A stretch of DNA of 64,000 nucleotides from Actinospineispora spinosispora DSM 44797 (GCF_000429025.1 NZ_KE386839.1:25718-89717), one strand, 5' to 3'. Positions 8,869 through 16,936 are shown, counted from the stretch's first letter. Made by a program: numbers and translations. The notes: generated by a model not told the origin, from the letters alone.

Positions 8869-9342
8869 GTGCGCGTCTATCTCGGATCTGACCATGCCGG
8901 TTTCGAGCTGAAGTCACAGCTCATCGAGCACCTGAACGCCACGGGCGTCGAGACGGTGGACGTGGGTGCCACCAGCTACGACCCCGACGACGACTACCCG
9001 CCGTTCTGCCTGGAGACCGCTCGCCGGGTCGTGGCCGAACCGGGCAGTCTCGGCATCGTGCTCGGCGGCTCCGGCAACGGCGAGCAGATCGCGGCGAACA
9101 AGGTCCCCGGCTGTCGCGCGGCGCTGGCCTGGAGCACCGAGACCGCGACGCTGGCCCGGGAACACAACAACGCCCAGGTCATCGGCGTCGGCGCCCGCAT
9201 GCACAGCGAGGAAGAGGCCATCGCGATCGTCGAGGCCTTCCTGGCCACCCCGTTCTCCGAGGGCGCCCGGCACGCACGACGGATCGCGCTGCTCGCCGAC
9301 TACGAGGCGACCGGGAAGATCACCGGTCTGCCGGGGAACTAG
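8869..9342 (+). CDS. rpiB: Ribose-5-phosphate isomerase B
   Basis: A 157-residue RpiB/LacAB-family isomerase that interconverts ribose 5-phosphate and ribulose 5-phosphate in the pentose phosphate pathway. The start MRVYLGSDHAGFELK and the loop GGSGNGEQIAANKVPG are diagnostic. The cysteine used as base in E. coli RpiB is absent; E72 in SGNGEQ is positioned as in the mycobacterial enzymes, where a glutamate takes over. The start is GTG. The Nei glycosylase ATG follows directly after the stop codon (no intervening base), so the two genes are co-transcribed. Confidence 0.95.
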   Translation: MRVYLGSDHAGFELKSQLIEHLNATGVETVDVGATSYDPDDDYPPFCLETARRVVAEPGSLGIVLGGSGNGEQIAANKVPGCRAALAWSTETATLAREHNNAQVIGVGARMHSEEEAIAIVEAFLATPFSEGARHARRIALLADYEATGKITGLPGN

Positions 9343-10155
9343 ATGCCGGAAGGTCACACCCTGCACCGGCTGGCCCGGCTGCACCAGCGCCGATTCGGCA
9401 AGGCGCCGGTCGAGGTGTCGAGCCCGCAGGGCCGGTTCGCGGCGTCCGCCGGTCTGCTGGACGGCCGCGTGCTGACCCGCGCGGAGGCACACGGCAAGCA
9501 CCTGTTCCACCGCTACGGGCCGGACCTGGTGGTGCACGTGCACCTCGGGCTGTACGGCACGTTCACCGAGACCCCGGTGCCCGCCGAGGAGCCGAGAGGA
9601 CTCGTGCGCATGCGTCTGGTCGGCGCGACGCACGTGGCGGACCTGCGCGGGCCGACGGCGTGTGAGCTGCTGACCGACGAGGAGGTCGCGTCCGTTCGTG
9701 CCCGGCTGGGCCAGGACCCGTTGCGCCGCGACGCCGACCCGGACCGGGCCTGGGACCGCATCTCCCGGTCCCGCACCTCGCTGGCCGCTCAGCTGATGGA
9801 CCAGAAGATCATCGCCGGGGTCGGCAACGTGTACCGCGCCGAGCTGCTGTTCCGGCACCGTCTCGACCCGATGCTGCCCGGCCGCGCGTTGGACCGCGAG
9901 CTGTGGGACGACATGTGGACCGACCTGACCGCGTTGATGCGCGACGGCGTCCGCAAGGGCCGCATCGACACGGTGCGACCCGAACACGAGCCCAAGGCCA
10001 CCGGCAGGGCACCGAGGGTCGACCGGCACGGCGGCGAGGTGTACGTCTACCGGCGTGCCGGGCAGCCCTGCCTGGTGTGCGACACCGAGGTACGCCGCGC
10101 GGACCTGGCCGGCCGCAACCTGTACTGGTGCCCCACCTGTCAGCCCGCCGCCTGA
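9343..10155 (+). CDS. nei: Formamidopyrimidine/endonuclease VIII-family DNA glycosylase
   Basis: A 270-residue Fpg/Nei DNA repair enzyme that excises oxidised bases and nicks the abasic site. After removal of Met, the N-terminus PEGHTLHRLAR gives catalytic Pro and Glu; the H of PEGHT marks the Nei (endonuclease VIII) branch. The helix-two-turn-helix region (DQKIIAGVGNVYRAE) and the C-terminal zinc finger (CLVC...CPTC) are both intact, so the enzyme looks functional. It probably corresponds to the Nei2 type of actinobacteria. It is translationally coupled to rpiB. Confidence 0.92.
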   Translation: MPEGHTLHRLARLHQRRFGKAPVEVSSPQGRFAASAGLLDGRVLTRAEAHGKHLFHRYGPDLVVHVHLGLYGTFTETPVPAEEPRGLVRMRLVGATHVADLRGPTACELLTDEEVASVRARLGQDPLRRDADPDRAWDRISRSRTSLAAQLMDQKIIAGVGNVYRAELLFRHRLDPMLPGRALDRELWDDMWTDLTALMRDGVRKGRIDTVRPEHEPKATGRAPRVDRHGGEVYVYRRAGQPCLVCDTEVRRADLAGRNLYWCPTCQPAA

Positions 10156-10168
10156 GCCGGCCGGCGGG

Positions 10169-10936
10169 TCAGAAGAAGCCGCCGCCGTTGTCACCGCCGG
10201 TCCAGTCGCCTCCGGCGTCACCGAAACCGCCGAAGTCGCCGAACCCGCCGACGTCACCGACCTGGTCGGCTCCGAACGCGTCCGCCGCCCCGAGTGCCTG
10301 GGCGTCCTGGAAGCCGTCCGCGTACGCGGCGCCGTCCATGCCGCTGAACAGCGCGTCGAACAGCACGAACGAGCCGACACCCCACGCGCCGGCTACCAGC
10401 GCCGTCTTCCACCACGGCTCGGAGTACCAGCCCGCCGGCACCTGCCGGCCGGCCACCGTGCCGCCCGGGTAATAGTGCGAGTTGCCGACCGACGGGCTGG
10501 GGGACGCGCTGTAGCGGTGCCCCTCGACCTCGACGTCCCGAGCCTCGGTGACCGAGCCTGCCCGCCGCTGACCGGGCAGCGGAGGCAGCTCTGGCCCGGG
10601 GTCCAGTCCCATCGCGGTGCGGGCCGCGCGAACGTAGTAGAGCCCCTCGTACGCGGTCTCGGTCACCTGGCGGCACTGGACGACCGTGCGCGCCTGGTCC
10701 AGCTGGGAACCGGCGGCGGTGTAGCGCTCGGACGCATCGGCCATGGCCTGCCGCGATGCGTCGTCGGTGCCCTGCAGGTTGAGTACCGACCCGCCCAGTC
10801 GCTCGACCCAGCGTCTCGCCTCGGACCGTGCGTCCTCGAGATCACGGGTCCGGGTCTCGGCGCGTTGCCGGGACAGGAACACCCCGCCGGCGACCAGCGC
10901 GACCACCAGAAGCAGAACCACGAGTGTGCCACCCAC
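10169..10936 (-). CDS. DUF1542-type membrane-anchored protein with Gly/Asp-rich tail
   Basis: A 255-residue protein with an N-terminal hydrophobic helix (GGTLVVLLLVVALVAGGVF), a central coiled-coil-like region rich in R, E and Q, a proline segment, a second hydrophobic stretch (WWKTALVAGAWGVGSFVLFDALF) and a low-complexity tail of G, D and F residues. It resembles the DUF1542-annotated proteins of Amycolatopsis and relatives; function unknown. The GTG at 10936 is chosen because a strong AGGAGG lies 8 nt before it; a much longer open frame continues upstream but is only the shadow of mobA. It converges with nei, 13 bp between stop codons. Confidence 0.75.
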   Translation of the reverse strand: MGGTLVVLLLVVALVAGGVFLSRQRAETRTRDLEDARSEARRWVERLGGSVLNLQGTDDASRQAMADASERYTAAGSQLDQARTVVQCRQVTETAYEGLYYVRAARTAMGLDPGPELPPLPGQRRAGSVTEARDVEVEGHRYSASPSPSVGNSHYYPGGTVAGRQVPAGWYSEPWWKTALVAGAWGVGSFVLFDALFSGMDGAAYADGFQDAQALGAADAFGADQVGDVGGFGDFGGFGDAGGDWTGGDNGGGFF

Positions 10937-10989
10937 GACGGCCACCTCCTGCCCTGTCGAACGGCTGAGGCCCCGGCCCGGTTCCCGCG

Positions 10990-11766
10990 CTAGTCCAGCT
11001 CGACGCGGTCTCCGCTCACCAGCGGGCGTTCGCCCTCGCGAGGGACCGGGGCGGGAGCGCCGACGGCGGTCGCGGCCTCGGCCAGGGTCGCCGCCTCGAC
11101 TCGATGGGCGCGGCCGAGATGAAGCACGGTCACCACCGGCCCCGGGCGGGCTCTCGCCGCACGGTAGTCGTCGGGGGAGTTGACGTTCACCACGGAGTCC
11201 AGACCCGGATCCAGCTCCGCGAGGTCGCTTCCGGCGAGCAGCGCCGCGCCGTCCAGCTCGCGGACCCTGCAGCGGTCGAACAGCGCCCGCAGCCGCCACT
11301 GCTGGGCCGACGCCATGTCGGTCAGCACGCCGGCGAGGCTCGTCCGATACGCCGCGGCCAGCGGCTGCGGGAAACCCCCGAGATGCGGGAGCGCCACCTC
11401 GTGGTCGTCGTCGAGCAGACCGAGCAGCCTCCGGACGTAGGCGGGGTGCAGGAACGGAAGGTCGGTCGCACAGACGAAGGCGGTCGTGGCACCCGCCGCC
11501 GACGCCGCGGTGAGCCCGGTGGCCAGCCCGAGCACCGGGCCGCGCCCGGGCTCCGGATCGTCGACCACGGTCACGGCATGGTCGAGCCGGGGCAACGGCT
11601 GACCGGCGGCGCGAACCACGACGACCGGCCCCGAGACGCTCCTGGCCAGCACATCCGTGGTCCGCCGCAGCAGCGTCGAGCCGTGCCATTCCAGGTCGGC
11701 CTTCGGCGTGCCCATGCGTGAGGACCGGCCGCCGACCAGGACGACACCCGCCGCCGTCGCGTTCAC
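10990..11766 (-). CDS. mobA: MobA-like molybdenum cofactor guanylyltransferase with C-terminal extension
   Basis: A 258-residue NTP-transferase. The N-terminal signature LVGGRSSRMGTPKADLEWHG is the GxxxRMGxxK nucleotide-binding motif of MobA, with CATDLPF as the metal-binding region. It would attach GMP to molybdopterin for DMSO-reductase-type enzymes such as formate dehydrogenase. About 60 residues beyond the usual MobA length read like a small beta-grasp domain (VTVLHLGRAHRVEAATLAEA...GDRVELD) but lack the C-terminal Gly-Gly of MoaD. The GTG start overlaps the TetR stop by one base (TAGTG), so the two are co-translated. Confidence 0.75.
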   Translation of the reverse strand: MNATAAGVVLVGGRSSRMGTPKADLEWHGSTLLRRTTDVLARSVSGPVVVVRAAGQPLPRLDHAVTVVDDPEPGRGPVLGLATGLTAASAAGATTAFVCATDLPFLHPAYVRRLLGLLDDDHEVALPHLGGFPQPLAAAYRTSLAGVLTDMASAQQWRLRALFDRCRVRELDGAALLAGSDLAELDPGLDSVVNVNSPDDYRAARARPGPVVTVLHLGRAHRVEAATLAEAATAVGAPAPVPREGERPLVSGDRVELD

Positions 11767-12407
11767 TACAACCCCAGTTCGATGATCTCCAGCAACCGCT
11801 CCGCAGTGTCGGGAGCGATCGACGGGTCCAGCTCACGAAGTGGTCCGTCGAGCAGCAGAATGGCCAGGCCGTGCACCGCCGACCAGGCGATGAACTCAGC
11901 GCCCTTCCGGCGAGCCGGGCTCAGCGAACCCGCCGCGACCAGCTCGTCGAGCAGCGCGTTGAGCAGGCTGAACGCGGTGTGCTCCGCGCCCTCGGTCGGC
12001 GGGTCGAGTGAGCGTCGCAGCTCCTGCGGCACCGAGTACGCGGTGCGGAACAGGCCGGACTCCTCGACGGCGAAGCTCAGGTAGGCGTACCCCGCCGCGC
12101 GCATCCGCGCCCGCACCGTGGCCACCGGGTCCGCCAAGGTGGGCAGATCGATCAGGGAGCGCCGCATGGCGCCGGCGAGCTCCGACTGCGCGTGGGTGCA
12201 GACCGCGGCGAGGAGCGCCTGACGGTCGGCGAAATGGCGGTACGCCGCGTTCGGCGCGACGCCGACCCTGCGCGTCGCCTCGCGGAGCACGACCGCATCG
12301 GGCCCGCCGTCACGCGCGAGCTCCACACCCGCCTCGACCAGCGCCCTACGTAGGTCGCCGTGCCGGTACGTGGCGCGTGCCGCGGGGGTGGTCCGAGCGT
12401 CGGTCAT
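11766..12407 (-). CDS. TetR-family transcriptional regulator
   Basis: A 213-residue repressor. The N-terminal helix-turn-helix (YRHGDLRRALVEAG...VLREATRRVGVAPNAAYRHFADRQALLAAV) is classic TetR; the C-terminal half is a ligand-binding helical domain like the WHG/TetR_C family. It is divergent from the DUF899 gene at 12534, and a 19-bp palindrome between them (12473-12491) is the likely operator, so it probably controls itself, the coupled mobA-like gene and the DUF899 gene. The ligand is unknown. Confidence 0.88.
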   Translation of the reverse strand: MTDARTTPAARATYRHGDLRRALVEAGVELARDGGPDAVVLREATRRVGVAPNAAYRHFADRQALLAAVCTHAQSELAGAMRRSLIDLPTLADPVATVRARMRAAGYAYLSFAVEESGLFRTAYSVPQELRRSLDPPTEGAEHTAFSLLNALLDELVAAGSLSPARRKGAEFIAWSAVHGLAILLLDGPLRELDPSIAPDTAERLLEIIELGL

Positions 12408-12472
12408 CCGGTCCTTCCAGTGGTGTCCGCAACTGGCGGACAGCGCTTGGGTGCTGTACGCGGGTCATGCCA

Positions 12473-12491
12473 TTGTGAACACCGTACACAA
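12473..12491. promoter_or_regulatory. Palindromic operator candidate for the TetR regulator
   Basis: TTGTGAACACCGTACACAA: 8-nt arms around a 3-nt centre with one mismatch. It lies between the divergent TetR (start 12407) and DUF899 (start 12534) genes, about 43 bp before the latter. Size and symmetry fit a TetR-dimer site. Confidence 0.5.
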
Positions 12492-12533
12492 GCATTCGAG
12501 CCCAAGTGTCGCGCCGCGGAAGGGGGAGAGACG

Positions 12534-13277
12534 ATGCTGCCACGCGTCTCAACCAGAGAGGAATGGCTGGCGGCCCGCAAGGAGCTGCTGGCGAAGGAGA
12601 AGGAACTGACCCGGCAGCGGGACGCCCTGAACGCAGAGCGGCGCAACCTGCCGATGGTTCGGGTCGAGAAGGACTACCGCTTCTGGTCCCTCGACGGCGC
12701 GGCAAACATGCTTGACCTGTTCGAGGACCGTCGCCAGTTAATCGTTTACCACTTCATGTTCGCCCCGGAGTGGGACGAAGGCTGCCCCAGCTGCTCGGCC
12801 AGCGCCGACGAGGTGTCCGACGGTCTGCTCGACCACCTCAACAGCCGCGACACCACGCTCGCCTTCGTGTCGCGGGCGCCGCTGGCGAAGATCGAGCGGT
12901 TCCGGGCGCGCAAGGGCTGGACCTTCCCCTGGTACTCCTCCTACGGCAGCGACTTCAACTACGACTTCCACGTCACGTTGGACGACTCCGTCACGCCCGT
13001 GGAATACAACTTCCGCACCCCGGCAGAGCACGCCAGAGCCGGTTCCGCGTACTACCTGTCCGGCCGGCATCCGATCGAGGAACACGGCCACAGCTGCTTC
13101 CTGCGCGACGGTGACGAGGTGTTCCACACGTACTCGATGTACGCGCGGGCCACCGAAACCCTCGGCGGTTCCTACTACTACCTCGACCTGACGGCACTGG
13201 GCCGCCAGGAGGAGTGGGAAGAACCGAAGGGCCGCGCGGTCGACCCACGGGTGGCGAGCCCGGACTTCGCGAGCTAA
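12534..13277 (+). CDS. DUF899 thioredoxin-like protein
   Basis: A 247-residue DUF899 (AhpC/TSA-like) protein. It starts with a basic coiled-coil segment (EEWLAARKELLAKEKELTRQRDALN), then a thioredoxin-like domain with the motif C84-P-S-C87 (EGCPSCSASADE), and a conserved YHFMFAPEW strand. It is presumably a cytosolic thiol-disulfide enzyme; no substrate is known for the family. The ATG is preceded by AGGGGGAG. Control by the divergent TetR protein is likely. The 726-bp gap after it holds the large repeat element. Confidence 0.82.
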   Translation: MLPRVSTREEWLAARKELLAKEKELTRQRDALNAERRNLPMVRVEKDYRFWSLDGAANMLDLFEDRRQLIVYHFMFAPEWDEGCPSCSASADEVSDGLLDHLNSRDTTLAFVSRAPLAKIERFRARKGWTFPWYSSYGSDFNYDFHVTLDDSVTPVEYNFRTPAEHARAGSAYYLSGRHPIEEHGHSCFLRDGDEVFHTYSMYARATETLGGSYYYLDLTALGRQEEWEEPKGRAVDPRVASPDFAS

Positions 13278-13377
13278 CCGGCGGGCCCTCGCGCGTCGAA
13301 AGTCGAGGGTGGTTGGCCCGTGCAGGTCGGGCTGTGGGGTTTTAGCGCTGGGTGAAGGTGCAGGCTGTGTTGCTTGG

Positions 13378-13992
13378 GCCTGTTTCGCGCGCGATGTTTT
13401 TCTGTGACCACCCCGGCTCGCGTAAACGCTCGCTGGGGTACTCCCAGAAAAAAAGGCTCGGGGACTCGCCCGGGCGCGCGCTTGTGGCCGACTGGGGAGC
13501 CGCCGACGGAGTTGGCGACGTTGGTTGCGGACATTCACTGCCCGGCCTTCGCCGGAACTCCTTCGGAGACTCGCGGAGCCAACTTGACAGACGCATGAGC
13601 ACCCGCAGCGGGATAAGGGCCCGTGAGTGTTTTGGGTTGCCCTGGCAGCCCAAAACACTCACGGGTCCTTGTTGCCTGCGCGGGTGCGTCGTGGGTTGCG
13701 CATCGCGCCTGCAGCCCCTCAGCTTGCACCGGGAGTGTGGTGAGGCACGGTGCATGGGTGGCCCCGCAGAGGTGCCCGGAGGGGTTCCGCCGCAGGCGGG
13801 TAGTGCATGAGTGGCGGCTTCCAAGCCGGGGCACCAAGCGCGCGCGTCGCCGAAGGCGACATTTTCCGAGTGGGCCCCCGAAGGGGGTCCGCGAGGAAAA
13901 ACCCCAGGCAGCGGGCCCGTTAGGGCCCGCCGCCTGGATCGTTCCCGGTTGGCCCGGAGGGCCCTCCGGGAACGATGGCGCGCGAAACAGGC
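13378..13992 (+). mobile_element. 615-bp modular non-coding repeat with terminal inverted repeats, copy 1
   Basis: The ends are GCCTGTTTCGCGCGC (13378-13392) and its exact reverse complement (13978-13992). Four blocks are shared, in the same order, with the inverted copy at 40287-40852: A (13386-13486, about 94 percent identical), B (13520-13585, 66 bp identical), C (palindrome 13620-13665) and D (13756-13992, about 90 percent). Spacers between blocks differ. Block D contains nested hairpins, including ATCGTTCCCGG paired with CCGGGAACGAT. The reading frames inside are not conserved between copies, so it is not protein-coding. The right end lies 11 bp before the tyrS start and so overlaps the tyrS promoter. 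Transposition is inferred from the ends only. Confidence 0.8.
13620..13665. repeat. CGTGAGTG palindrome (block C of repeat copy 1)
   Basis: Arms of 22 nt (CCCGTGAGTGTTTTGGGTTG...) around a 2-nt centre with one G-T mismatch. The counterpart in copy 2 (40563-40608) is perfect. The CGTGAGTG core also forms the free-standing palindromes at 27211-27266 and 55842-56090. Confidence 0.85.
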
Positions 13993-14003
13993 AAGATAGA
14001 CGC

Positions 14004-15395
14004 GTGTCCCGTCTGAGCCAGTCTGTTGATCATGCCACCGCACTGTTGGAAGGTGCGGATCTCGCGGCTGACGTCGCGGTGCGGGAGCTGTTGGAGATCA
14101 CCGCGCCGCGTCGCTCGATGGATCTGTCCGATCTATCGCCGGTCGAGCAGGCGACGCTGATCGCCGACCGCTGCCAGCAGCTTCAGCCCTCTGCCGAGGC
14201 GCTGGCGAAGCGCATCACGTCGGCGGCGGAGAAGGGCCGGCCGTTCATCGCGAAGCTCGGCATCGATCCGACCGGTCACGAGGTCCATCTCGGGCACGCG
14301 GTGCCGATGCAGATCCTCAGCCGCTTCCAGCGCATGGGGCACCAGGTGGTGCTCATCGTGGGTGACGTGACCGCCAAGATCGGCGATCCGAGTGGCCGAT
14401 CCGACGAGCGTCCGCCGCTGACCGACGAGGACATCGCCAGGAACCTGGCGACCTACCGGCAGCAGGTCGGTCCGTTCTTCGACTTCACCCGGGCGCAGTT
14501 CCGGCACAACGGTGACTGGCTGCGCGAGGTCACCCTGCCCCGGTTGATCGAGATCTCCGCGCACATCCCGGTGTCCATGTCGCTGCAGCGGGAGGACTTC
14601 CGTAAGCGCCTGGACGCGGGTGAGGGACTGTCGCTGGCCGAGCTGCTCTACTCGGTCGCCATGGCCCTGGACTCGGTGGAGATCAACTGTGACATCGAGC
14701 TGGGTGGCATCGACCAGTTCCTGAACATGCAGATGTGCCGCAAGGTCATGGAGATCTGTGGCCAGATCCCCGAGCTGGTCGCGGCGACGGCGCTGATCGA
14801 GGGCACCGACGGCACCGGCGCGAAGATGAGCAAGTCCAAGGGCAACTACGTCCCGTTGACCGCTCCGGCGAACGAGATCTTCGGCAAGATCATGTCGGTG
14901 CCGGACCGGCTCGTGGAGCCGTACCTGCGTGCGCTGACCGAGTGGCGTGACAGCGAGATCGCCGTGGTCGACGCGCGGGTGGGCGACGGTTCGGTGCACC
15001 CGATGGACCTCAAGAAGGTGCTGGCCGGTGAGGTGACCGCCGCGATCCACGGCGTCGACGCCGCGATGAAGGCGCGTGAGGAGTTCGTTGCGCGATTCTC
15101 CAAGCGGACCTTCGGTGAGGTCGAGGACCTGCCCGAGGTGGCTGACCTCGACCAGCCGCTGACCGAGGTCGTCAAGTCGCTCGGGTTCGCGAAGAGCAAC
15201 GGTGACGTGCGCCGGGTCGCGCAGCAGAACGGTCTGCGGCTCGTCGTCGAGTCCGCCGACGGCCAGCGGCAGGTGCCGCTGAGCGCGGACGACCTGCGCA
15301 CCTCGCTGGCCGACGTGCTGAAGGACAAGCTCGACGGCCAGTCCGGTGACCGGTACCTCAAGGTCGGGCGCAAGCTCGCCCGCATCACCGGGTAG
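14004..15395 (+). CDS. tyrS: Tyrosyl-tRNA synthetase
   Basis: A 463-residue class I aminoacyl-tRNA synthetase that charges tRNA-Tyr. The HIGH-type motif HLGH starts at residue 95 (GHEVHLGHAVPMQ) and KMSKS at about residue 275 (AKMSKSKGNYV). A C-terminal S4 RNA-binding domain covers roughly 400-463. The arrangement fits the TyrZ-like branch rather than E. coli-type TyrS. The GTG at 14004 is chosen because it is the first start after the repeat element; an ATG at 14118 (MDLSDLSPVEQ) is a possible alternative, since the first 38 residues are not clearly conserved. The downstream kinase-like gene begins 3 bp after its stop. Confidence 0.93.
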   Translation: MSRLSQSVDHATALLEGADLAADVAVRELLEITAPRRSMDLSDLSPVEQATLIADRCQQLQPSAEALAKRITSAAEKGRPFIAKLGIDPTGHEVHLGHAVPMQILSRFQRMGHQVVLIVGDVTAKIGDPSGRSDERPPLTDEDIARNLATYRQQVGPFFDFTRAQFRHNGDWLREVTLPRLIEISAHIPVSMSLQREDFRKRLDAGEGLSLAELLYSVAMALDSVEINCDIELGGIDQFLNMQMCRKVMEICGQIPELVAATALIEGTDGTGAKMSKSKGNYVPLTAPANEIFGKIMSVPDRLVEPYLRALTEWRDSEIAVVDARVGDGSVHPMDLKKVLAGEVTAAIHGVDAAMKAREEFVARFSKRTFGEVEDLPEVADLDQPLTEVVKSLGFAKSNGDVRRVAQQNGLRLVVESADGQRQVPLSADDLRTSLADVLKDKLDGQSGDRYLKVGRKLARITG

Positions 15396-15398
15396 CCC

Positions 15399-16232
15399 TT
15401 GACCGATCGGCGGAACGACGTGTTGCGGCGGGAGCTTGCCGGGGAGGACCCGGCGACGTTCGTGACCCACGAGGGGCAGTTCCACCAGGTGGTCGTGGGC
15501 GCGCGTCGGGTGGTGTGTTTCGCGCGTACCGACTCGGCCGCCGCCCGGTTGCCGGAGCGGGTCGAGGTCCTTCGGGTCGTCGACGGTCTCGGTCTCGGTG
15601 TGGCGGTCCCGCAACCGGTGTCTGCGGCGGGCAGCGGGTATGCCGTGTTCACCAGGGTGCCCGGTGAGCCGATCGACGTCGAGCGGGTCGGGGATCCGTC
15701 TGTGGCCGACGCGATGGCCGCCGACCTGGCTCCGCTGTTGCACGCGCTCGCCGCCGCGGGTGCCACGTCGAAGGCCTCCGCGTTGCCCGGTGCGCCGGCC
15801 GGCCGCTGGTCGGGTTTCGCGCGGGACGTCCGGCGCGCGCTGTACCCGCTGATGTCCGAGGCAGGGCGGGCGAGGGCCGACGCGGAGCTGGCCCAGGTCG
15901 TCGGGGTGTCCTTCGCCGCGACGTCGGTCGTACACGGTGACCTGGGTGGGGAGAACCTGCTCTGGGAATGGAACGACGGTGCGCCGCACCTGGTCGGCGT
16001 CGTCGACTGGGACGGCGTGGCGAGGGGGGACCAGGCAGAGGATCTGGCCGCGCTGGCCGCCGGGTACGGCGACGGGCTGCTCGACCGGCTGCTCCAGCGG
16101 CTCGAGGCCCCCGACGACGTCCGAGGCCGGATAGCGGCGATTCGCGGGACGTTCGCACTGCAGCAGGCCCTGTCAGCGGCGCAGGACGGTGACCAGGAAG
16201 AACTCGACGACGGACTCGCCGGCTACTGCTGA
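15399..16232 (+). CDS. Aminoglycoside phosphotransferase (APH)-like kinase family protein
   Basis: A 277-residue protein with the APH/choline-kinase catalytic loop VVHGDLGGENLLWE (HGDxxxxN) and metal site GVVDWDG. The N-terminal lobe is short. The substrate may be an antibiotic, a sugar or a metabolite; family membership alone does not show which. The TTG start 3 bp after the tyrS stop makes it the second gene of an operon. A hairpin (16243-16270) follows the stop codon. Confidence 0.75.
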   Translation: MTDRRNDVLRRELAGEDPATFVTHEGQFHQVVVGARRVVCFARTDSAAARLPERVEVLRVVDGLGLGVAVPQPVSAAGSGYAVFTRVPGEPIDVERVGDPSVADAMAADLAPLLHALAAAGATSKASALPGAPAGRWSGFARDVRRALYPLMSEAGRARADAELAQVVGVSFAATSVVHGDLGGENLLWEWNDGAPHLVGVVDWDGVARGDQAEDLAALAAGYGDGLLDRLLQRLEAPDDVRGRIAAIRGTFALQQALSAAQDGDQEELDDGLAGYC

Positions 16233-16242
16233 GCGGAACCGG

Positions 16243-16270
16243 GCTCGGATTCCGTCGGCGGAATCCGAGC
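16243..16270 (+). terminator. Stem-loop terminator after the tyrS operon
   Basis: Perfect 12-bp stem GCTCGGATTCCG / CGGAATCCGAGC with a TCGG tetraloop, 10 bp after the APH-like gene stop. There is no strong U-tract, as is common in actinobacterial terminators. Confidence 0.65.
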
Positions 16271-16284
16271 GCGTCCGACCTGTG

Positions 16285-16361
16285 TGGTCGGGGTGGCGGG
16301 ATTTGAACCCACGGCCCCTCGCTCCCAAAGCGAGTGCGCTACCAAGCTGCGCTACACCCCG
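16285..16361 (-). tRNA. tRNA-Pro (anticodon UGG)
   Basis: The reverse strand folds into a full cloverleaf. The acceptor stem is CGGGGTG/CACCCCG, the anticodon stem CTCGC/GCGAG with loop TTTGGGA (anticodon TGG), and the T arm contains GGTTCAAATCC. Discriminator A is followed by an encoded CCA. It reads CCA proline codons. Confidence 0.95.
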
Positions 16362-16405
16362 TGTACCGGGTTGAGCCTAGCGTGTCACTCCAAGTGAGTT
16401 GTCAG

Positions 16406-16936
16406 CTATCCACGTAGCAGCTTGTCGGGACCCGCCGCCGCGTCCGGGTCGATCCGGAGTGTGGTCATCATCCGGGCCAGCATCAGGTAGTGCGCGGCCA
16501 CCAGCGACAGCTCGACGACCTCGCGTTCGCTCAGTCGCGACGCGACCGCCTGGTAGCGGGCGTCGTCCACGTCGTCGGTGACGACGCCGGTCACGAACTC
16601 CAGTACCGCGCGGGGCAACGGGTCCAGCCGGTCCAGCTCGTCGCGGTCGACCGCGTCGATCTGTTCCTGGGTGACGCCGACGGCAAGCGCGATGGGAACA
16701 TGCTGGTCCCACTCGTAGCGCGCGGCCAGCTGGCCGACCCGCAGGATCGCCAGCTCGCGCAGTGCCGGGTCGAGCGCCAGATCGTTGAGCAGCGCGCCAC
16801 CGAACCGCAACCACGGCCGGAACGCCGTCTCCGCGTGCGCCATCAGACCGAAGACGTGCAGCGGAGCGAGCTTGTCCAATGTGCCCGCGACCGTTTCCGG
16901 GGCGGTGGACGGTGTCAGATAGGGAACGCGAGCCAT
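16406..16936 (-). CDS. Carboxymuconolactone decarboxylase/AhpD-like family protein
   Basis: A 176-residue all-helical CMD-domain protein (LRELAILRVGQLAARYEWDQHVPIALAVGVTQEQIDAV). The CxxC of AhpD alkylhydroperoxidases is absent, so a peroxidase function is unlikely and a decarboxylase-like or unknown role remains. A longer frame extends to 17011 over tRNA-Gly; the ATG at 16936 (MARVPYLTP) is where family similarity begins. It sits between two tRNA genes. Confidence 0.8.
   Translation of the reverse strand: MARVPYLTPSTAPETVAGTLDKLAPLHVFGLMAHAETAFRPWLRFGGALLNDLALDPALRELAILRVGQLAARYEWDQHVPIALAVGVTQEQIDAVDRDELDRLDPLPRAVLEFVTGVVTDDVDDARYQAVASRLSEREVVELSLVAAHYLMLARMMTTLRIDPDAAAGPDKLLRG

Noticed and set aside
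10937..11836. N-terminal extension of the DUF1542 protein through the mobA region
   Set aside because: The segment is an off-frame shadow of mobA; a strong ribosome site before the GTG at 10936 marks the true start.
13342..14043. Open frames running through the large repeat elements (both copies)
   Set aside because: Frames are not kept between the two copies, the palindromes are read through, and no domain is recognisable.
15399..16232. Aminoglycoside resistance gene
   Set aside because: Only the general APH-fold catalytic motifs are present; operon position behind tyrS does not suggest drug resistance, so a generic call is used.
16406..16936. AhpD alkylhydroperoxidase
   Set aside because: The essential CxxC of AhpD is missing, so only the broader CMD family is called.
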